From Polyodon spathula (Eukaryota; Chordata; Actinopteri; Acipenseriformes; Polyodontidae): a stretch of DNA of 64,000 bases. Below, piece by piece: positions 33,660 through 44,972 of this stretch. A program made the translations under genes and the position numbers. Location of the stretch: the NCBI RefSeq assembly GCF_017654505.1, contig NC_054540.1:39444468-39508467 (forward strand), in the 5' to 3' direction. Positions within the stretch are counted from its first letter, which is position 1. Every line of letters begins with the position of its first letter. A model generated the notes under the pieces. The model did no database searches. It saw only the letters and a list, made by a program, of their open reading frames with translations, and had not been told where the DNA came from.

Positions 33660-35560
33660 CTGAGAAGCCAGTGTAAAAGTTTTGGGAGATGGTATGACAG
33701 CGATCTAAAGGATACAGTTCATGTGGGAGAAGTTAGACAACAAGCAGTAGAAGGGTTGAAGAGCATAGACAGCAGCTCTTTACCGGGCAAACTGAAACTC
33801 TGGTGCTTTCAGTTTGGTCTACTGCCAAGGCTGCTATGGCCACTGACTGTGTACAAGGTTTCCTTGACAACAGTAGAGAAGCTGGAACCTTTAATTGGTT
33901 CATACGTCAGGAAATGGTTGGGAGTTCCACGCTGGCTCAGCAGAGTGGGACTTTATGGTAAAGGAATTCTGCAGCTACCAGCCTCTGCTCTAACCAAGGA
34001 TTTTAAGTGCTCCAAGGTCCGACTGAAAATGACATCAGTAGATTCACACGACAAATGCGTAAAGTAAGCAGAACCTGTGTTGAAAACGGGAAGAAAGTGG
34101 GAGGCAAAGAAAGCTGTGGAAGATGCTAAGTCTGCCCTTCGAATCGAAGATATTTTTGGGCAAGTTCAGCATGGAAAAGGAGGTTTTGGTCTCAGTTCAG
34201 CTCCTTCTACATGGCACAAGGCAACCCCAGCTCAATGGACGAAGGTGGCAGTCAATGAGGTGCAAAAGCCAGAGGAGAGGATGAGGTGTGTAAAGACCAT
34301 TTCCAAGGCCAAGCAGGGAGAATGGATGAGATGGGAGAGTATGGAACAATGCATGGTCGGCTGGCAAGACCTTGGACAATGGAACAGAGCAGGATCAATG
34401 GAACAGAGCAAGATCAACATATGATGTTCTTCCATCACCACAGAACCTAAACCTCTGGGTAGGTGAGGATCCCTCATGTCCTTTGTGTTCATCACCTGCA
34501 ACATTAAGGCACATTTTGACAGGATGTAAGGTGGGTCTTAGCCAAGGATGGTTTACTTGGCACCATGACCAGATGCTGTGATGTTTGGCCTTAGCATTGG
34601 AAGACAAGCGTAACCTGACCAATAAGTTACCACCAGTTCCATCAAAGCATTACACACAAAAGACAATATTCCTCCTTCCAGGAGAGCAACCACCAAGAAA
34701 AGTTGTTAAAACCAAGCCTCACCCAGGACAACTGGAAGCTGCTAGAGACTGGAAAATGCTAGCAGATGTTGGTCAACGGCTTATTTTTCCACCGAGATTG
34801 CCACCACTAACCTTCGACCAGACATTGTCTTGTGGTCTGGATCAGCACGCCTTGTTCATCTGGTAGAGTTAACAGTGCCATGGGAGGATGGTGTGGATGA
34901 GGCGTATGAGAGGATGAAACTTTATTATACTCAACAAGCAGCTGAAGCGGAACAGGAGAGTCTGGGTTTACCCAGTGGAGGTGGGTTGTCGAGGATTTGT
35001 GGCAAACTTTACAACCAAGTTTCTCAGAGATGTCGGGTTCAGTGGCCAAGAGTTGCGTTGCACAGTAAAGAACTTATCTGAAGCTGCAGAAAGGAGCAGC
35101 AACTGGCTGTGGTTGAGATGGAAAGATTCTGGCTGAGGATCTCAAGCACAATAGAAAGAAAGCAATGGTGATGTACGGGTAAGTAAGCTGGGCTGAGTTG
35201 AGTGGGGGACGGAAGGGGGGGACGCTGGGATGCCAGAATTGCTGTCGAGCCCTCTTGAGGTGTCGTAGGCTTGTCAACTAAACAAAGATGATAGAAGTTG
35301 CCCACTTGAAGACCCCAGAGATGTACCCTATTTGTCTCAATCCAGACGGCTGTCATGCTGATGCGCTGGGGAGACCGCACTGTGGTTGATCCCTGGAGCC
35401 AGCATCGAGCTGTTGTGTGAGCTGATTCCCGGAGCCAGAATTACACTTTAGCCATCAACACCAGGAAGAACGATATCTACATCATCATTGGAAAGAAACA
35501 CAAATGGATGGAGAGGCAGACGGATCACATTAGTTTACTGTAAAGTTATGTCTTAGTGCG
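33660..35560 (+). pseudogene. R2-type (restriction-like endonuclease) LINE, C-terminal half
   Basis: The region after RT of a LINE ORF. 33666-34067 reads KVLGRWYDSDLKD and GLLPRLLWPLTVY; stop TAA at 34065; it continues in frame to about 34380, where it shifts. A zinc finger CPLCSSPATLRHILTGC (C-x2-C-x7-H-x4-C) near 34475-34525 is the type found C-terminal to RT in R2-like elements. Further on, RPDIVLWS (34815) and LVELTVPWEDG (34860-34890) resemble the PD...E region of the restriction-like endonuclease, and a WLW motif follows near 35110. 3' UTR-like sequence runs to about 35560. At least four frame breaks. Located in the MRPS35 intron b-c. Confidence 0.65.
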
Positions 35561-35737
35561 TATCTTGGCGAGAGCCGAGTTCAAATCAGCATGACACATG
35601 ATCTATTCTCTAATGGAAATCATTGTCCCTGGTGTACAGTAAATACTAAATTTAATATAATGTACCAAAATGAAAAAGGTCAACTTCAAAAGACTTATAA
35701 TCCACAGCATTCCTTACAGTAAGTAACTTAAAGGTAA

Positions 35738-35990
35738 ATTATTATTTATTATTTTAGCAGTCGCTTTTATCCAAAGCGACTTACACAGACATCAATAAAA
35801 CCTTTATGCAACACAACTGCTGCTGCAGACAGTGACTGACAATAGGACCTCGGTTTTACGTCTTGTCCAAAGGATGGAGAACAAGGAAGAGGCAATGACT
35901 TGCTCGGGGTCAAGCACAGCGAATCATTGGCTGAGCTGGAACCTGGAACCTCTTGGTAGCATGTCCCTTTCTTTAACACCTGGAACACCA
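35738..35990 (-). repeat. tRNA-derived SINE
   Basis: On the minus strand the head near 35985-35940 has TTAAAGAAAGGGACATGCTA followed by a box-B-like GGTTCCAGCTC, and the tail is AAGTCGCTTTGGATAAAAGCG then CTGCTAAAATAATAA (35780-35738). This is the common fish SINE layout: tRNA head, body, GGATAAA tail. The head matches 47612-47725. Confidence 0.65.
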
Positions 35991-36439
35991 TCGCAATAAA
36001 AACAAATCGCAAATCAAGTCTTTGGAGGATAATAAAATGTCATTAAAATAAAAAAAAATTCAATTCAATGTCATTCTTTGCTCATGAGTGAAACAGATAA
36101 TCTAAAAACACAAGACACAAACTAAGTGTCTTAAAATACACTAAATAACGTTAATGAAAAAAACATTAAAATGCCTAACAGGCGCTGAAAAACCGCAAAG
36201 GGTTAAAATTAGGCCATCCATTCTACCGAATACGCGATTACTGCCATCTACCGGTTTTGTTTTTCGAGTAAATGGATTTACTCGAAATCCCTTTCAGTTA
36301 TGCTCCCATATAAGAATTAATCTGATTTGTGTTATGTTAATTTATACATAACTTCAAGGGAGTGGAGGTTCGTATCCTGGGTGTATGAAGTTGCTGGTTT
36401 GTTGGAGATTCCAGACGGAGCGTTTCATTGGCTGTCAAG

Positions 36440-36610
36440 CTTTTCTGGGTTTGGGAGACAAAACCAACAGAGACTTTTTCTCCTCATCACACTACAGTGG
36501 ACCCTGCTGGAGAGGCACCTGGTAAGCTCAAGTGGACACCTGCAGGGCTGGTTTTTGTCCTCCAGAGGCTCTCTAACATCCGTTGTCAAGTTCCTGGGTG
36601 TTTTGGGATT
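36440..36610 (+). repeat. Dispersed repeat shared with 52350-52490
   Basis: GGTAAGCTCAAGTGGACACC, TGCAGGGCTGGTTTTTGTCC and the following AGAGGCTCT recur in diverged form at 52410-52455. A C-A-A-A-G-G-G-TTAA word near 36195-36206, a short distance upstream, is the kind of end found in piggyBac-like elements. Confidence 0.55.
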
Positions 36611-36814
36611 AGGGATGCCTTCTGAATCTTCACAGAATTGGACATTCTAAATTGGGAAGAAAATCAGGTCAAAATAAATGGGGGTGGTGGGGGCACCTTT
36701 GTTTTTCCTATCATACCATGAATAACCAAAAGAGCTTTATTAATTATTTACTAGATGGAATAGAGTGTTTTTTTCAAGTCAAATCCCTCCCTCCTCCTTC
36801 CAAAGCAAAAAAAC

Positions 36815-37640
36815 ATCCATTCTGGTATTCAAGAGCTCAAGACAGTTCAGTCTCTTATTCAAAAAGAGATTAAAAAAGGATTTATGGTTGTACCGTTTGC
36901 AGCTTTCTCGTTTCCAATACTCAGCATTAACCCCTCTGGCATCGCTATTAATGTCAGGAAAAAAAGCGTCTCATCATTGACTTGTCAGCACCATGGGGAT
37001 CAAGCACCAGTAGCATCAACTCGCTCATTCCTCACAATCAATTTTCTCAACAGTACATTACCATATCAGATGCAATTCATTCAATTAAATTGGCAAGTTA
37101 AAAGAAAAGAAATTCTATTTTTCTATTCGGTTAACTTTTGACTGCCGCAGCAGCCCAAATATATTCAGTACTCTCCTCAGAGGCTTTATGCTGGATGCTT
37201 CTCAATTCATACTGTGTTCCATTTCTACTCCATCTACTTGATGATTTTCTCTTGATCTCTCCTTCCTCAGATCTGCCAGCAGAAGCGATCACCAATCTTA
37301 AAAGTTTATTTTTAGAGGTTGGCGTCCCGCTTTAAAAGAAAAAACAATCGGTCCCCTTCATTCACTGCAATTTCTAGAATCATACTGAACACAAAAAAGT
37401 TTGAAACCAGCCTTCCCAAATGTATTCGTTCTCTTATTTGGAACTTTCAGATCAGTAAAACGATCACAAAACATGCACTGTTCTCTTTCCTGGGACATTT
37501 CAATTTTGCAATTCGCATTATCCCCCTGGGACGGACATTTATATTTCGATTTAATTGCTCTTTCATCGACAGCAAACTACTTGGACACCTACATCAATAT
37601 TACATCAGAAGCTAGTAAAGACATTAACACTAGAACTACC
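36815..37640 (+). pseudogene. Ngaro/DIRS-type reverse transcriptase - RNase H fragment
   Basis: Pieces in three frames read EIKKGFMV-PFAAFSFPILSI (near 36865-36930), LIIDLSAPWGSS (near 36975), the catalytic block HLLDDFLLISPSSD (near 37230), KTIGP-HSLQFLGIILNTKKF (near 37345-37400) and HALFSFLGHFNFAIRIIPLG (near 37470-37535). This order fits the RT and RNase H of Ngaro/DIRS tyrosine-recombinase retrotransposons. Heavily frameshifted. No recombinase or terminal repeats seen. It lies in the MRPS35 intron b-c. Confidence 0.72.
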
Positions 37641-38916
37641 AGGCATACATACGTATCTAGAACTATCTTAGTGTATAAAGCTACTGCAGCGTTGCACGCT
37701 ACGAAACTGTTCTCTGTTAAATGTAGTCAAAACAGCGTGTTTATTTTAACATACCAAACATAGTGCTTACCTTTAATTCGGATTTCCTCACTTCTATTTT
37801 CCCATAATTTCTTTGTAAATCAGATGTTCCCCCATCTTGCCTGTGGTATTTGGAGCGTAAAAACTTAATTTGTAAAAAAGTTTGTGTTTTGATGTTGTTT
37901 GTTTTCCTTCAGGATATTGTCTGTGGCACAGTTTTTGCAGCCTGCATGTTACACTTGAGGGAAACCTTTTACAACACGAGCACTGACAAGAGACTTGGGG
38001 GTGATGTTGGAAGGGGACTTATGATTGCAAATGCTGGGCTATAAAAGAGTGGTTTTAGCAGCTCAGAGACGACTTTTGACATGCAGCAGGAGCTTACATC
38101 ACTCTGTGGAGCAATATTGAATAGTGCCCGAGGTTTGTTTGTTTGACTGTTTTATACAAGTGTTTTCTGTTTATCCTTTTATTTTGTGCCTGAGTTCGAC
38201 TCTGTTAACTGTTCAACGGGAATGTCGTCACCAGTCTGCAATAGCTGGTTTGTTATGCTATTATTCAGTAACTTTTTTGTGTTTGTTTTTTAATATAATC
38301 ACACCTAAGACTTGCTGTGCAGTCTTGAATTGTATTGGTCTACTCATTTTAACTAGAAAATAAATGTTTTTACAGCTGTTGATAGATAAATCACAACTTC
38401 AAATGCCTCCTGTAGCTATTCAAAACAAGCGCGAACCTCTCAAGTTCAGGAATGCTAAGCCAAACCCATTGTTTTTACTGACAGTCAAAGTGACAGCTGT
38501 TGTAGTTCTAGGTATAACGTATTATATCTCCATAAGTTTCAGCAACCCTGGGTCTACTGATGGTTTGAGATGTTTACCAACTATTTACATTTGATGACTT
38601 AATAATGGAAACTGTATGTCTAACTGCAATTTTGTTTTTTTTAAGATGCTGAGAATATGCAGTTCCTTCTATTGCCAGCTTTTCTACGCTAGGTATTCGC
38701 TGTAGTAATCTCACGCTCATTCTACTGGCCAATAAACTAGAGAGCTACTTTTTTTCAACTTTCATTCCAGAGGAGGAGATTTATTTCTCCTAAAAAAGGA
38801 GACGAATACTCCTAAAAGAAGAAATGTAAAACTTTAAACAGAGGCATTTAAAACATTTTAGTAGCAGAAAGTGGAACATCAAGAGCAATGTAATTCATCT
38901 CAATCATTTCTTTCAG
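37641..38916. other. Intron sequence, nothing recognised
   Basis: Short frames only. No repeat family recognised with confidence. Confidence 0.4.
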
Positions 38917-38970
38917 ATTCCAAATTTCTTGCATCTCACACAGCAGTTAAGCAGTGTGCAGCACTAAGTG
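38917..38970 (+). pseudogene. mrps35: MRPS35-like exon c, damaged
   Basis: Acceptor TTCTTTCAG and donor GTAAGT are good. It begins IPNFLHLT, which follows exon b directly in MRPS35. Small deletions then break the frame: in frame 0 a TAA occurs at about 38965-38967, whereas AVKQCAAL, the expected continuation, is in another frame. Either this copy is a pseudogene or the assembly has indels here. Confidence 0.72.
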
Positions 38971-40439
38971 GTAAGTTGTGTCCTTGGAATGAAACATTTA
39001 CAAATGCTGTATTTCATCCTTGAATTTCTCAAAATTAATATAACCAGCTTCTCGTATAAAACGTTTCCTGTATGAAAGATGTTCACAATATGGTAAGGTG
39101 GATGCATCAGTTAGACCTCCTGTCATGTTAATTAAAATCTGAAGGGTCAGCCCCATAAAGATTTTTTGTCACATTTAATTTATTTTTAAGTTGTGTTATT
39201 TTTAAGAGTTTAAGTACATTTCTTCAGTATAGTTGTTGATCGGGTAGTTGTGAAGAAATTGAGAGATGGATATTGTAGAGAGGTGATTGGCTGAATACAA
39301 TGTACAAGTAATGTCAGGTGTGTGGAGGAATGTAACATCCACTATTTTAGTGGCAGTGAGGTAGGAAGATACTGTTTGTTAGTTTGACAGACTCCAAAGT
39401 TGACTTTCTGGCAATGGGGAAAAGTAATATAGAACAACGTCAGGTCTGTTTCAGTAACCCTGTAACAAGAAATTAACTTGATCAGTTGCAGCAGTGCAAA
39501 AACTAACTCTTATGTTCTTATGTTCTTAACTACAGCCAAGCCCCACCTCTTGTTCACTACATTTTTCACATACCTCTTTATGGACGTGGATATTGATAAA
39601 TCCTCTCCTGATCACTCGTTTTATCACCAAAATCCTCAATAATGCGATCCAAGTCTTTATTTTATTACTGTAACATCTCAAAAAGACCCGTGCTTTATGT
39701 TTTTCTGATGATGTCAGACAGGGTCCAACATTGGACGGGAAAGGGAAAATTATAATGTCGGACTGGGTCTGACATTGGACTGCAAAGGGTTAAAGTGCAT
39801 TCAACAATGTCCTGCAGTATCTCTTTTTTAAGTTTTTTTTTTTTTTTTTAAGTGCAGGTACCCTATTTTCCTTTCACCATCTTTCAGGTCATTTCAGCAA
39901 AATGGGACACCATAGGAAGTTGCTGAATACTTTTACAAGGCACTGTAGGTATAGATCTCTCATTAAACAAAGAGACTCAGCTCTTCCCTTAAACCTCCGC
40001 TACACCATTGATTCTCCCATACCAATCAAGTTCATACAATTTCATGTTCCTCAATTTAACACTGAACATTCCGGATAACATAAAAAAATGGCTATATGAC
40101 ATTTAACATTATAGTAACACATACCAACTTAAAAAGTAGCCTATGTGTTTAAAAAATATTACAATTTAAAATTACATATTAACAGTTACAAATATAAATA
40201 ATGCGTCAGCACTATCAACTTAACTCAAAGTAAAATATGGTGCGGAGTTGAGAGGTCAGAGCAGAAAGTTGCAAACAAATTGCTGGAATGCATGGGACAG
40301 AAAGGCAATCAAAAAGGCTAAATTACCCCTCCTTTCTAATATAATGTTTTAAGCTAGGTATTTTGCCTTTGCGTGGTTTGTTATTCTTCCGCCTTCTTGC
40401 CTGACGTTACAGTAACGCCATTTCCTGCCACTCGTTGTG
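38971..40439. other. Intron with transposon scraps
   Basis: A CR1 tail scrap (CTTATGTTCTTATGTTCTTA, about 39508-39530). A block at 39700-39793 with two similar words (CAACATTGGACGGGAAAGGG; TGACATTGGACTGCAAAGGG) ends in TTAA, as in piggyBac-type miniature elements. A Tc1-type end fragment (AAAATGGGACACCATAGGA...CAAGGCACTGTA) lies at 39885-39955. No gene. Confidence 0.5.
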
Positions 40440-40863
40440 TCCAGCGTGGGATCACCAGCGCCTCCTGGATTCAGGCAAAAGAATAACAAACCAGCCACAT
40501 ACTGCAGTTCAAAGTGGCGGTGTGCGCCGTTTTTTATTTTAAATACAAAAATATTATATAATGTTTCGTTTCGTTTCGTTTCGTTTCGTTTCGTTTCTCG
40601 CTCTCGCTCTTCTCCGTACAGCCACCCAGAGGGCAGAGAGCTGCAGGTATTTATACAGGTGACCCGATTAGCAATAAATTAATCACTTAATTAATTCGGG
40701 ACATGGCCACCTTCTGCACGAGTTTTAATTAATGTGGATTCCCATCCACGCTAAAAAAAACACATTCAGTAAATAATAAATAAACACAAAACACAGTACA
40801 GAGGCTTGAGGGGGAAACCCCGTTCTAAAATAAATACTGTACAGGGCTGCTCCCACTGTTACA
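40440..40863 (-). repeat. Candidate solo LTR (LTR-D type)
   Basis: Read on the minus strand from TGTAACAGTGGG (40863): U3 words shared with 26310-26650, a TATA-like GTATAAATACC near 40650, GAGCGAGAGCGAG, an AAATAAAAAACGG poly(A)-like signal near 40535, and GAACTGCAGT near 40510, a word that also opens the last 50 bases of LTR-A. The 3' boundary and target duplication are not clear, so the call is tentative. Confidence 0.45.
40563..40597. repeat. (TTTCG)n microsatellite
   Basis: Seven uninterrupted TTTCG units, followed by CTCGCTCTCGCTCT. It lies inside the candidate LTR. Confidence 0.95.
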
Positions 40864-40989
40864 GATGCATACACACCGTGTCTTTTTTTTAAAACAATAT
40901 TTTATCAAAACTTGAATGCTCGACCTGAAGACTTTTCAGGGTAAGATAAGTTACAGTAAATGTCAGCAAAAACTGGAGAAAAAAAAAAA

Positions 40990-42420
40990 CTGAAATATGA
41001 AATATACCCATCAACTCAATATTTGGTGGAAGCACCTTTGGCAGAAATTACAGCCGCAAGTCTTTTTGGGTAAGTCTGTACCAACTTTGTATGCCGCTTG
41101 GTGAAATTTGTGACCATTCTTGTCAGATTTTGCTCAAGCTCTCTTAAGTTGCTTGGGGATTGCTTATGTACAGCAGTTTTCAAGTCTTTCCACAGATTCT
41201 CAATAGGATTCAAGTCGGGACTTTGACTGGGCCACTCGAGGAAATTCACTTTCTTGTTCTTAAGAAGCCACTCCAGTGTAGCTTTGGACTTGTACATTTG
41301 ATCATTGTACAGCTGAAAGGTGAATTTTCACCTCAGTTTTAAGTCTTTAGCAGACTGAAACAGGTTTTCCCCTAGTATTTGCCTGCACTTTACCCCATCC
41401 ATTTTTCCTTCAAACCTAACAAGCTTTCCAGTCCCTTTTGAGGAGAAGCATACCCATAGAATGATGCTGTCACCACCATGCTTGACTGTAGGGATGGTGT
41501 TGACTAGGAGATGTGCTGTGCTGTGTCTGAGCCAAAAGTAACGCTTGGTATTTAGACCAAAAATGTCCAATTTGGTCTCGTCTGACCACAACACCTATTG
41601 CCACATTTTTGCAGGATCACTCAGGTGCTTTGTTGCAAACTCCATGTGGGCTTTGAGATGGCTTATTTTTAGTAACGGCTTCCTTCTTGCCACCCTGCCA
41701 TACAGGCTACTTTTGTGGAGTGTTCTGGATATCGTTGACTGATGCACATTTTCTCCAATCTCAGCCATTGAACTCTGTAGCTCTTTCAAAGTTGTCGTTA
41801 GCCTCACAGTGGCATCCCTCACCAGTTTCCTCCTTGCCCGGCTGCTCAATTTGGAGGGACAGCCTGATCTAGGCAGTGTCTGTGTGGTACAATGACCCTT
41901 CCATTTCTTGATGATTGAGTAGACTGGTCACAGGGATATTCAGAGACTTCGATATTTTTTTGTACCCTTCTCCTGATCTGTGCTTTTCAATGACTTTATC
42001 CCTGACTTGCTTTGAAAGCTCTTTGGTTTTCATGGTTGAGTCTTTGCTTGAAATTCATTACCTGACCAAAGAAACTCACAGAGACAAGTGTTTTTATTCT
42101 GAAATCATGAGAACCACTAATATTGCACACAGACAGAGGCCGTTCCACTAATTGTGTGGCTTGTTAAGGTCATTTTGTGCACCTGAATTAATTTAGGTTT
42201 GACAGCAAAGGGTTTCAATACTTACACAATCATGACTTTTACATTTTTATTTCATATTAAGTATCTGTTTACATATTTTTGTTTTTGCTTTGAATGTGTG
42301 GAGTAGGTTGTGTATATAACCCATATTAATTCCTACTTCAAAATGTCATGACTGCTAGCTTTAAAGCAACAAAATGTGAAAACTGTGAGAGGGTCTGAAC
42401 ACTTTTGCAAAGTACTGTAG
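40990..42420 (-). mobile_element. Tc1/mariner element, inactive
   Basis: The transposase pseudogene is flanked on its 5' side (right) by an end sequence TACAGTACTTTGCAAAAGTG (minus strand from about 42419), the usual kind of Tc1 inverted end. The left inverted end is not recognisable, so the element is probably truncated. It lies in the MRPS35 intron c-d. Confidence 0.8.
41016..42033 (-). pseudogene. Tc1-type transposase, broken
   Basis: Start ATG at 42031-42033 (MKTKELSKQVRDK), a paired helix-turn-helix region, then the DDE domain: first Asp in [12 protein letters not shown] (near 41585), then WPSQSPDLNPIENLW (near 41220) with the second Asp and final Glu. Ends ASTKY plus stop at 41016. Damage: a frameshift in the N-terminal part (42033-41850 is one base out of phase), TAG at about 41595 and TGA at about 41328 in an otherwise continuous frame. 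Length is close to the usual 340 residues, so decay is by point changes only. Confidence 0.9.
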
Positions 42421-42731
42421 CAAAATTCCCAGTTGTCCTTTGTTTAAAAATCTCTGTGGGGTATAAGGAATGTAATTCTCTGAACTCAGTGGTTTAATTT
42501 ACTTTTTGTTACATAAACAGAATACTCCATAAATGTTGATAGAGTCCTATGGTTATCGTACTTTGGGGGCTTGTGGGCTATTCTTGGAATAACTACAGTA
42601 TTCTCTTAACATTTGTGGTGTACCTTCTGTATATTTTTCATGTAGTCTTACTAAATTTAATAACTGTTTTGAATTCACAAATAACAATAGTAAAAGTACA
42701 TAAACATATAAAACTGTTCTTTCCTATGCTC

Positions 42732-42853
42732 TTCTGCACTAAGTGGCCAGAGACACTAGACAGTGAGCAGCACCTCCCTATCCAAGTGACAATGACAGAC
42801 TTTTTGTCTGCAGGCCCCTCTGTAAGAAATCCAAAGGAGTCACTACTGTCACT
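42732..42853 (+). pseudogene. mrps35: MRPS35-like exon d, acceptor missing
   Basis: Reads FCTKWPETLDSEQHLPIQ and SAGPSVRNPKES, clear MRPS35 words (FCTEWP...; GPSVRNP). Donor GTGAGT at 42854. No AG acceptor is visible between about 42700 and the start of similarity, where CCTATGCTC stands. The last residues differ from the family, and joining to exon e through this donor would not keep the frame. It looks decayed. Confidence 0.7.
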
Positions 42854-43153
42854 GTGAGTATTTGCAGCCAGCAGCACCTACAACCAGCATTCCCTCTAAG
42901 GCTAAAATGCGCGCATTTTTCGCAGTAACTGGCAACAGCCTTCGCACTCAGTTTACTAACTTTTTCAAGTTATTATCTGTTAAATGTCAGCCTCAATCGA
43001 AAGTCCAGCCTCTTGGGGTAAACTTATTATTTTGAGACATTCTTACAAAACATTAACATAAGCATATTCATGTGTGTCTCTGATTTCCTTCTTTAAAAAT
43101 GCATGTCATATTAGTGCAGAGCTCGCTTGGGCATCAGCGAATCTACTGGGTGG

Positions 43154-43622
43154 TGTCGTGGAAATTCTAATAAAAGGAAGAGAGACTGCGAGTTCCAAAC
43201 ACACAGGCCTTTATTTCTTAAGTTTGAAAACTGAGAACACTCTCAACACACAGGGTGCTAGATAATCATCGAGTAGTGTTCCAACATACAGAGTTAGAAC
43301 AATTTCTTATATACCTTAAAACTGTCAGTAAGGCAGAGGGTTAGCCAATGATGATTCAGATATTAGCATATAAGGGAAACAATTTATAACTATGCATGTG
43401 TGACATATAGCTAAGCAAGCAAAAAACAGAATGGCTGTTTTGTGTGTGTGCAAAAAGACACATCTGGCTCATCCTATTATCCATTGTCTCACGGCTGCAA
43501 TGTAGGCAAAACTTTATCTTAAGCAAAGCATACAAGGTTATGCGAGCAAGATTATAGGCGTGCAAGATGCCAGTACTTTTCCATGCTGAGCCAATCCTAT
43601 TTTCTATAACATTTCTATTACA
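43154..43622 (-). repeat. Candidate solo LTR with TATA and poly(A) signals
   Basis: Minus strand: starts TGTAATAGAAATG (43622), has TATATAAG at about 43313-43306, AATAAAGGCCTGTGTG near 43216, and ends TTTCCACGACA (43154). The spacing of TATA to AATAAA (about 95 nt) fits a short R region. No primer-binding site next to it and no matching 5-bp flanks, so it is only a candidate. Confidence 0.35.
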
Positions 43623-44875
43623 AGGGGCGAAACAGGTGTCTGGCGATTCTGCCTCTAGAGAGTGGTGCTCGGTGTTGCTCATGAACTTTACAGTTATTAA
43701 CTCATTGTATAATTGAATACTAAAATCAGTGAAGCACAATCTTCTTGCATTATTTAAGTATAAATACTCTGGTAAACATAAATAAAAATTACAATACTCA
43801 CACTTTGACAGTTTTTGTTTCATTTCCCTTTTAAAAAACGACCATTTCAGAAATCATCACAAGCGTTTTGAAACTGGTGAAATGTAATCCGCTCATTAGT
43901 AGAAAATACACATTTCAGTGTATATAGTAATTGAAGAACACCATGTCCATTTTTTTGCATTCATCATGTGACTTCACTCCATGTCTGCTGAAACTCAACA
44001 TGGCGGCTGCACCAACGAAAAAAAAACATTGTTTCAGTAAGAGCTAAAATAAATCTGATTATATGAGGATGGTGCGATAGTATTCTTAGTTTTGCTGTAA
44101 TTCGCATGATCATGTACAAGTCAATTCCAATAAATATCATAATGCTGGTTGTAAACACAGAGGATAAGAAAGTAAATGAGATGGCAACAGTGGCAAAGCA
44201 CTGCATTATTTCTATGCTGAAAAACTAAGACTTAAGGTACTGCACTCAAGGCGGAGCTTTCCCATTAAAAGGGGCGTGTGGCGGAGTGTCCAGCCCCTTT
44301 ATGTTTATTAGTGTTTTATGTTGTATGTAGTGTGTTAGTGTTGGTGTTTATGTATAAAAATACACAGGATATAAATATGGGTCACGAGCACGAGTGTTTA
44401 AAATGTGTATTTGTATTTAGGCACGAGGATTGCACAGCACTTCACGTGCAGGTAAAATGTAATAATAATGAGAGCACAGGGAATTGCACTTTTATTAATT
44501 CAAGTGCAGTTGTACCGAGACTCCAATTGAATGATTGATTAGCAATCGAGTCTCGATACAGCTACATAAAAACAGCATGTTTTCACTCACTCTGGGTTGT
44601 GTGTTTGTGAGTGGAGAACGGGTGAGAGAGAATTGCTATTTCGTGCTGGAAGATCCAGCATGGTACTTGTTTTCTGTTCATCCACGTCTGTTTTGTCTGT
44701 CTGTTTGTTTGGCCAATGCACCCTTTATTTTGTGTCTTTTGTTTGTTCAAATCTTTTGTTTGATTATTTAATAAATATACTGACCGCCATAGCGTCTCGG
44801 TTTTCACCGCCAGTCCTTGTTGTGGAGTGTGTTTCTGGTTTGACGTCACGCCTACAAAGCCATCCTGTACACGTA

Positions 44876-44893
44876 TGGTGTCAGAAATGGGAC
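44876..44893 (+). other. Primer-binding site (tRNA-Leu), LTR-C
   Basis: TGGTGTCAGAAATGGGAC differs at two positions from the LTR-A primer-binding site (TGGTGTCAGAAGTGGGAT), four bases after the LTR end. Same tRNA inferred. Confidence 0.75.
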
Positions 44894-44972
44894 GAGAGCG
44901 CCTCCAAGTGGCAGACCAGAAATACGGCGGGTGAATTAATTTTTTTCACAAAAGGAGTTTTTTTGTTTTCAT

